From CAZMXP01 sp964570285 (GTDB lineage: Bacteria; Planctomycetota; PLA2), in contig CAZMXP010000086.1 in the NCBI GenBank assembly GCA_964570285.1, forward strand, positions 1 to 11,761: a stretch of 11,761 bases of DNA, written 5' to 3'. This document shows, piece after piece, positions 7,233-11,761 of this stretch. The translations under genes and the position numbers were made by a program. Numbering within the stretch: position 1 is the stretch's first letter; each line of letters starts with the position of its first letter. The notes below the pieces were generated by a model that saw only the letters and a program-made list of their open reading frames with translations, did not search any database and was not told the origin of the DNA.

Positions 7233-9218
7233 ATGCCGCCGGAGACGCCTCACGAGAGTGCGACCCAGTCCCCCGAGCCCCCCCCGCCTCGGGTCGCGAC
7301 GGCGCGGCGCCTGCTGCTGACGATCGCCGCGCACTTCCCGCTCGTCGTGGCCACGCTCCTGACGACCGTGATCTACAGCGGCGCCACCACCGCCCGCGTC
7401 GCGCTGGTCTACCCGGCCATGCGCATCTTCGCGGAGGAGGAGAAGGTCCAGAAGGGTGAGGCGCCGGGGGAGGAGACCCACGAGACCAAGCTCGTCCGGA
7501 GCCTGGTCAAGGGGGACAGCCGGTTCAGCGGGTTCCTCGAACGGGTCAACCAGGGCCTCGATGTCTGGGAGGAGGAGGTCGTCGACCGCCTCTCCTGGGC
7601 GATCCCCGACAAGGTCCTCAACAGCCCGAAGAAGCGCGCCCAAGTCGGCACGCTCGCGACGGTGACGCTGCTCTTCATCCTCGTCGCGGTGCTCTCGGCG
7701 ATCAGCAATTTCGGCAAGCTGGTCTTCCGTGCGATCCTCGTGACCCGCATCCTCACGGGCCTCCGGGTCAAGCTGCTCAAGAACCTCCTGAACCAGCCGC
7801 TCGCGTTCTACGACGACCAGAAGCGGGGGGAGCTCATCAGCCGGATGAACTCCGACGTGCAGGCCTCCACCAACTGCCTGAACCTGATGACGGGCGACCT
7901 CGTGGAGCAGCCCTTCCTGATCCTCTGGCCCGTCATCGCGGCGATCGCGGTGCAGTGGTGGCTCGGCGCCATCATCCTGGCCTTCCTGCTCTCGATCTCC
8001 CTCTCGCTGAAGAAGCAGACCCGCCGGGTCCACCGGCGGGCCAAGGTGCGGCAGCGCACCACCGCCCGGGTCACCGAGGCGATGGTCCAGATGTTTTCCG
8101 GGATCCGCGTCGTGAAGGCCTTCGGCCTCGAGCGCCAGAAGGTGAGCAGCTACAGCGAGCGCAACCGCGAGTTCGCCCGGGACGCGATCGCGACCGAGGT
8201 GGCGAAGGCGCGCACCCGCACGCGCATGGAGCTGCTGACCAACCTCTCGATCGCGCTGGCGCTGACGGTCTCCGTCTTCCTCGTCGGCGGAGGGGGCAGC
8301 GTCCCGGCCGGCGCGATGCTGGCCTTCCTCGTGCTCATGGCCGAGATCTACCGCCCGACGAAGGTCGCGACGAACGCGATCACCGACCTGCTCGACAACC
8401 TCGCCGGCGCCGAGCGCACCTTCGAGTTCATGGACCGGCGCCCCGAGCTCGTCGACAAGCCCGGGGCCATCCGCCTCACCGACGCGGTGGGCACCGTCCG
8501 CTTCGAGGACGTCTCCTTCTCCTACAACGGCAGCGGGCGCGTGCTCGAGCACATCAATCTCGAGGTGCCCGCGGGGCAGGTCGTCGCGCTCGTCGGCCAC
8601 TCGGGGGCGGGCAAGACGACGCTCGTCAACCTCGTGCCGCGCTTCTACGACCCGGACCGGGGCCGGATCACCGTCGACGGCACCGACATCCGCGAGTTCA
8701 CCCGCGAGTCGCTGCTGAGGAACATCGCGATCGTCACGCAGGAGCCCTTCGTCTTCAACGCCACGATCAAGGAGAACATCGCGTACGGCAAGCCGGGGGC
8801 GACCGACGAGGAGATCGTCGCGGCGGCGCGGGCGGCGAGCCTGCACGACCATATCGTGACGCTCCCGCGGGGCTACGACGAGCCGGTCGGGGAGCGGGGC
8901 GGCAAGCTCTCCGGCGGCCAGCTCCAGCGCCTTACGATCGCCCGGGCGCTGCTGCGCGACGCGAGGATCCTGATCCTCGACGAGGCGACCAGCAGCCTCG
9001 ACACCGAGAGCGAGCGCGCCGTCCAGCAGGCGCTGCAGAACCTGATGAGCGGCCGCACTACCCTCGTGATCGCCCACCGCCTCTCGACGGTGCAGCACGC
9101 CGACAAGATCTGCGTGATGCAGGACGGCTCGATCGTCGAGATGGGCACCCACACGCAGCTGATGGCGACCGACAGCCTCTACCGGCGCCTCTACCACCTC
9201 CAGTTCGCGCCGCGGTAG
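7233..9218 (+). CDS. ABC exporter, fused permease and ATPase (MsbA-like half-transporter)
   Basis: Inner-membrane ABC exporter of 661 aa that should work as a homodimer. The permease occupies about 25-400. TM1 lies around 27-60, and four to five further helices start near residue 139. The ATPase domain has Walker A GHSGAGKT (455-462, Lys461), Q-loop Gln503, signature LSGGQ (559-563), Walker B ILILDE (579-584, catalytic Glu584), D-loop SSLD and switch His615. All catalytic residues are intact. Between TM1 and TM2, about 70 charged residues (roughly 67-138) replace the usual short external loop. The motif set resembles MsbA-type lipid or multidrug exporters; the substrate is unknown and no lipid A genes are nearby. 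The start is bounded by an in-frame TAG at 7215; the next Met comes after TM1 has begun. No SD is present. It is divergent from the EF-G-like gene, 235 nt apart. Confidence 0.92.
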   Translation: MPPETPHESATQSPEPPPPRVATARRLLLTIAAHFPLVVATLLTTVIYSGATTARVALVYPAMRIFAEEEKVQKGEAPGEETHETKLVRSLVKGDSRFSGFLERVNQGLDVWEEEVVDRLSWAIPDKVLNSPKKRAQVGTLATVTLLFILVAVLSAISNFGKLVFRAILVTRILTGLRVKLLKNLLNQPLAFYDDQKRGELISRMNSDVQASTNCLNLMTGDLVEQPFLILWPVIAAIAVQWWLGAIILAFLLSISLSLKKQTRRVHRRAKVRQRTTARVTEAMVQMFSGIRVVKAFGLERQKVSSYSERNREFARDAIATEVAKARTRTRMELLTNLSIALALTVSVFLVGGGGSVPAGAMLAFLVLMAEIYRPTKVATNAITDLLDNLAGAERTFEFMDRRPELVDKPGAIRLTDAVGTVRFEDVSFSYNGSGRVLEHINLEVPAGQVVALVGHSGAGKTTLVNLVPRFYDPDRGRITVDGTDIREFTRESLLRNIAIVTQEPFVFNATIKENIAYGKPGATDEEIVAAARAASLHDHIVTLPRGYDEPVGERGGKLSGGQLQRLTIARALLRDARILILDEATSSLDTESERAVQQALQNLMSGRTTLVIAHRLSTVQHADKICVMQDGSIVEMGTHTQLMATDSLYRRLYHLQFAPR

Positions 9219-9274
9219 GGGCCGGTCCGGCGCGGAGGCGGGCATGCGTGGGCCGAAGGAGGAGGGTGCAGGCA

Positions 9275-9292
9275 GGGGGGGGCGCGGGGGGG
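9275..9292 (+). repeat. G8-CGC-G7 motif copy upstream of the small secreted-protein gene
   Basis: Eight G, CGC, seven G, directly abutting the TATACT hexamer at 9293. The same core occurs in both arms of the inverted repeat at 4951-4967 and 4985-4999 and, reversed, inside the next gene at 9390-9408. It falls in the 86-nt gap after the ABC exporter gene. It could end the exporter transcript by pairing with a reverse copy, or form a quadruplex; neither is shown. Confidence 0.6.
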
Positions 9293-9298
9293 TATACT
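9293..9298 (+). promoter_or_regulatory. Candidate -10 element TATACT for the small secreted-protein gene
   Basis: TATACT matches the -10 consensus at 5 of 6 bases and is followed by six bases (CGGGGC) and then the ATG at 9305. Transcription would begin at or next to the ATG, giving a leaderless mRNA. No recognisable -35 lies 17 bp upstream, because the G-tract motif occupies that space. Read-through from the exporter gene 86 nt upstream is an alternative. Confidence 0.35.
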
Positions 9299-9304
9299 CG
9301 GGGC

Positions 9305-9715
9305 ATGCTGCGCTATGTGGCTGCGACTCTGGTGGCGGGACTGGTGCTGACGTACGCGCTGCGGTCACGGGCTGAGGGGCCAGGAGAGGCCCCCCCCCGC
9401 GCCCCCCCGGCTCTGGACCCGGGCCTGCCGCCTCCCGAGGTGCAGGCGGTGGATGTGACGGGCGGTCGCCTGCTGACCGTCACGCAGCGCCTGGCCGGGT
9501 CGGTCAGCCGGGCGAGCCTCGTCTACGATCTGGAGGGCGAAGAGCGCACGCTCCAGAGCACGAGCTGTCGGCGCAGCCTCGAGAGCTCCTCCGAGGTGCG
9601 CGGCGACGGGTTCTCGTCGCAGGTGACGCTCTCGGGCACGCTCCCGCGCGGCGCCAAGCGCATCCGCCTGATCGTCGAGAGCGAGACCGGGTCGCGCGAG
9701 ATCCCCGTCGACTGA
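9305..9715 (+). CDS. Small membrane-anchored or secreted protein of unknown function
   Basis: A 136-aa protein I do not recognise. Residues 1-23 (MLRYVAATLVAGLVLTYALR, then SRA) look like a signal peptide or signal anchor. A Pro/Ala-rich linker follows (about 28-46, PPRAPPALDPGLPPP), encoded partly by a C9-GCG-C7 tract. The rest (about 47-136) is a compact, probably beta-rich domain with one Cys (Cys88) and alternating hydrophobic strands, for example RLLTVTQRLAG, ASLVYDLEG and IRLIVESETG. An extracytoplasmic location is inferred. The ATG is chosen because it starts the hydrophobic segment; the frame is open upstream through the exporter gene in another phase. It follows the exporter by 86 nt on the same strand, so co-transcription is possible, and it ends 21 nt from the convergent TPR gene. 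Codon use is normal for the window. Confidence 0.65.
   Translation: MLRYVAATLVAGLVLTYALRSRAEGPGEAPPRAPPALDPGLPPPEVQAVDVTGGRLLTVTQRLAGSVSRASLVYDLEGEERTLQSTSCRRSLESSSEVRGDGFSSQVTLSGTLPRGAKRIRLIVESETGSREIPVD
9390..9408 (-). repeat. G7-CGC-G9 motif copy (minus strand) inside the small gene
   Basis: On the plus strand it reads nine C, GCG, seven C; it encodes the APPRAPPA part of the linker in the 9305-9715 product. It is the reverse complement of the copy at 9275-9292, so the two could pair across about 97 nt around the gene's start in an mRNA that includes both. Coding for Pro/Ala alone does not require this exact C-run structure. Confidence 0.55.
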
Positions 9716-9736
9716 CGGCTCCCCGGGTCGCCGCGC

Positions 9737-11446
9737 CTACTTCGCCGCGATGGCCTGTTTCAGCTCGTCGACGCGCGCCGGCACCCAGTCCTCGGTGCCG
9801 CCGAGGTCGAGATAGAGCTGATAGAACTTCAGCGCCTCGGGGAGCCGGTTGAGCCCGTCGTCGTCGTTGACGAGGGCCACGCGGATGACCAGCTCCACCG
9901 GCGGGTCGGACCGCGCCTCGAGCGCCTTGCGGTAGCTCTGGTCGGCCTCCTCGTGCTTGCGTTTCTCGTCGTCGTAGGCGATGCCCATGTGGTACCAGGC
10001 CGTGAAGTTCTTGCTGTTGATCTCCGTCGCCTTGCGGTAGCACTTGATCGCGTTGTCGACCTTCTTGTTGTCGTAGTGCACGTCGCCGAGGAAGGTCCAC
10101 GCGAGGTCGTCGGTGGGCTTGATCTTGAGCGCCCGCTCGAGCTCCTTGACCGCCTTGGGCGTCGAGCCGTCGAGCCAGTAGTCCAGCGCGAGCATGACGA
10201 TCGCGCGGACGTTCTCCTTGTCGATCTTCTCGAGCACGAACTCGTAGCGCTTCTTCGCCTCCCCGCGGTTGTCGGCCATGTCGCTGCCGAGCCCGATGTT
10301 GTTCTGCGCGGGCGCGAACTTCGGGTCGATGTCGCCGGCGCGGCGGAACTGCGTCATCGCGTCGGCGTGCTTGTCGCCTAGGAGGCAGACGAAGCCGAAC
10401 GAGTCGCGCGGCCGCACCGTCGGGTCGACGTTGGCGCACTTCTCGTAGGTCTCCGCGGCGGCCGCGAGCCTCTCCTTGCGCTGGGCGTCCTGGATCTCCG
10501 GCGCGTCGGCGGACCTCTCGTGCGCCCACCCGAGGCAGAAGAGCGCCTCGCCGGACTTGGGATTGAGCTCGACCGCCTTCTGGAAGACCTTCACGGCCTC
10601 GATCGTCTGGCGGTCCTCGAGCAGGATCGAACCCTTCGCGATCAGGGCGGTGAGATCGTTCACGTCGATGTCGAGGATGCGGTCGAGGGTCTTGAGCGCC
10701 TCCGAGCGGTTCCCGCTCTCGCGGCAGATCATCGCGATCAGCCAGTGGGCGGCGACCAGCCGCGGAAACGCGTCGTCCCCCACGAGGCGCCGCAACTCCT
10801 TCAGGGCGTCCTCGCCCTTGCCGGTACGGTGGAGGCAGAGCGGGATGCGGAGCCTCGCGGCGACGCAATCGCTCTCTTTCTCGAGGGCGGTCTCGTACTC
10901 CTTGCGCGCGTTGACGTACTTCCCGTCGCGGAAGTAGCAGTCGCCGAGCAGCACGCGGGCCGTCGCGTTGTCGCTTTCCCGGTTGAGCGCCTCCTTCAGC
11001 GCGCGCTCGGCATCGCGGGGCTTGTCGACCGCCAGGTAGGCCCGCCCGAGTTCGACGAACGCCCGCACGCAGCCGCTGTAGGCCTGCGTGATCCCCGTCA
11101 GCGCGAGGATCGCCTGGTCGGGAGGCTTGGTCGCCGCGGCGAACGCCTGCAGGTCGGGGGAGTCCGCGTTGGCCCCGAGGAGCGCGGGGTAGAGGTCCGC
11201 CGCGGCCTCGGGAGTGCCAAGCCCGCGCATCGCCGCCAACAGCCCCGCGTGGGCGTTGAAGTACAGCCCGTGCTGGGAGATCGCCTGCCGGTAGAGAGTG
11301 GCGGCCTCCTCGAGCCGACCCTCCTCCCTCGCGATTTCGGCCTTGTCGAAGAGCGACCTCGCCTCCGGGGGAAGGTTGGTGTCTCCCCCCGCAAGCGCGG
11401 CGACGACGACGAGACAGGGGATCAGGAAACGGAACGGGGCACGCAC
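9737..11446 (-). CDS. Secreted tetratricopeptide-repeat protein
   Basis: A 569-aa protein made almost wholly of TPR-type helical pairs. A signal peptide is clear: MRAPFR, then FLIPCLVVVAALA, with likely cleavage after Ala19. There is no lipobox at the cleavage point. About ten or more TPR units follow from about residue 28 to the C terminus. They show the spaced W/L-G-Y/F-A-P pattern, for example ALFCLGWAHERSADAPE, AWTFLGDVHYDNKKVDNAIK and AWYHMGIAYDDEKR. TPR solenoids mediate protein-protein binding; partners are unknown and no enzyme domain is seen. The start is GTG at 11446-11444 with GGAG six bases upstream, overlapping the end of the preceding gene. It begins 3 nt after that gene's stop, so the two are probably one operon. 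It is convergent with the small secreted-protein gene, with only 21 nt between stops and no obvious terminator hairpin. Confidence 0.88.
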   Translation of the reverse strand: MRAPFRFLIPCLVVVAALAGGDTNLPPEARSLFDKAEIAREEGRLEEAATLYRQAISQHGLYFNAHAGLLAAMRGLGTPEAAADLYPALLGANADSPDLQAFAAATKPPDQAILALTGITQAYSGCVRAFVELGRAYLAVDKPRDAERALKEALNRESDNATARVLLGDCYFRDGKYVNARKEYETALEKESDCVAARLRIPLCLHRTGKGEDALKELRRLVGDDAFPRLVAAHWLIAMICRESGNRSEALKTLDRILDIDVNDLTALIAKGSILLEDRQTIEAVKVFQKAVELNPKSGEALFCLGWAHERSADAPEIQDAQRKERLAAAAETYEKCANVDPTVRPRDSFGFVCLLGDKHADAMTQFRRAGDIDPKFAPAQNNIGLGSDMADNRGEAKKRYEFVLEKIDKENVRAIVMLALDYWLDGSTPKAVKELERALKIKPTDDLAWTFLGDVHYDNKKVDNAIKCYRKATEINSKNFTAWYHMGIAYDDEKRKHEEADQSYRKALEARSDPPVELVIRVALVNDDDGLNRLPEALKFYQLYLDLGGTEDWVPARVDELKQAIAAK

Positions 11447-11449
11447 CCC

Positions 11450-11761
11450 CTACTCCGTGGCGCTGCCGAGCGTCTTGCCGAGCGTCTTGGCGTTCCGGAG
11501 GGCGCCTTCGGCATCCCAGGTCTCCTGCCGTTCGCGCTTCGCATACTCGATGCGCGCTTCGGCGACCCTCTTCAGCCGCTCCTCGCGACGGAGGCGCTCC
11601 GCCTCCTCCTTGTTGTCCTCGTTCTGGTTGTTGGCCTTGCCGGTGTTGGAGCCGCGACCGCCGCGGGAGCCGCTGCCGCCACCGCCGGGGTTGTTGCTGC
11701 CCGAGGCGCCGGGTGAACTGGTCCCGCCACCGCGGGGACCACCTCCGCCGCCGCGGCCGCC
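11450..11761 (-). CDS. Gly/Arg/Ser-rich protein, C-terminal 103 codons including stop (cut by window edge)
   Basis: The minus strand is open from the window end to a TAG at 11452-11450, giving the last 102 residues of a protein whose start lies outside. The first 40 or so residues are low complexity: Gly-rich with Arg, Ser, Pro and Asn (GGRGGGGGPRGGG, then SNNPGGGGSGSRGGRG). About 50 residues of highly charged probable helix follow (NKEEAERLRREERLKRVAEA). The tail contains a short repeat, AKTLGKTLGS, and ends ATE. I do not recognise a family. The disordered-linker-plus-helix layout and the 3-nt spacing to the TPR gene suggest a structural or scaffold partner of that protein, which is inference. 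The Gly-rich stretch could also belong to a TPR, FHA or von Willebrand-type protein further upstream. Confidence 0.7.
   Translation of the reverse strand, partial: GGRGGGGGPRGGGTSSPGASGSNNPGGGGSGSRGGRGSNTGKANNQNEDNKEEAERLRREERLKRVAEARIEYAKRERQETWDAEGALRNAKTLGKTLGSATE

Noticed and set aside
7194..9368. Minus-strand open frame of 724 codons opposite the ABC exporter
   Set aside because: The exporter has every catalytic motif intact; the antisense product is Arg/Asp/Glu/Leu-rich noise.
10520..11716. Plus-strand open frame of 398 codons opposite the TPR gene and the Gly-rich gene
   Set aside because: It is antisense to a clear TPR protein and has no recognisable domain.

Overview
The window is GC-rich bacterial chromosome, about 70% G+C by eye. 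It is densely coded and mostly housekeeping. The atp gene order (Z-I-B-E-F-H-A), an EF-G2/FusA2-type translational GTPase, and a secreted TPR protein beside a Gly/Arg/Ser-rich protein would fit Planctomycetota or another deep-branching high-GC Gram-negative lineage. The sequence alone does not settle the phylum. No phage, transposase, CRISPR, toxin-antitoxin, tRNA or rRNA gene is visible.

Region 1 (1-3641, minus strand) is the 5' part of an F-type ATP synthase operon: atpZ, atpI, atpB, atpE, atpF, atpH and a truncated atpA that leaves the window at base 1. Genes overlap by 4 nt or lie 6-24 nt apart. A good sigma70-type promoter (TTGAGA, 17 bp, TATCCT) sits just before atpZ. The c subunit has the conserved Glu but lacks the known Na+ ligands, so a proton-driven enzyme is inferred.

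Region 2 (3592-4158) is a 567-nt gap with no convincing gene. It holds the atp promoter, two small hairpins and a longer imperfect inverted repeat.

Region 3 (4159-7232) has a plus-strand SAM methyltransferase with an N-terminal zinc-ribbon motif, convergent with a minus-strand EF-G-like GTPase. Their two stop codons lie in opposite arms of one perfect 19-bp inverted repeat, a probable bidirectional terminator. The GTPase has its own promoter and Shine-Dalgarno (SD) site. Three canonical G-domain positions are altered in it.

Region 4 (7191-9715, plus strand) has an MsbA-like ABC exporter half-transporter with an enlarged first external loop, then a small membrane-anchored or secreted protein of unknown function.

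Region 5 (9737-11761, minus strand) has a secreted TPR-repeat protein preceded, 3 nt away, by the 3' end of a Gly/Arg/Ser-rich protein gene that runs off the window.

The most interesting signals are not genes. They are a recurring G7-CGC-G7 motif found four times, and the three plus-strand genes, which all lack an SD and carry a -10-like hexamer close to the start codon, as expected for leaderless or near-leaderless mRNAs. I found no clear new multi-gene system here.
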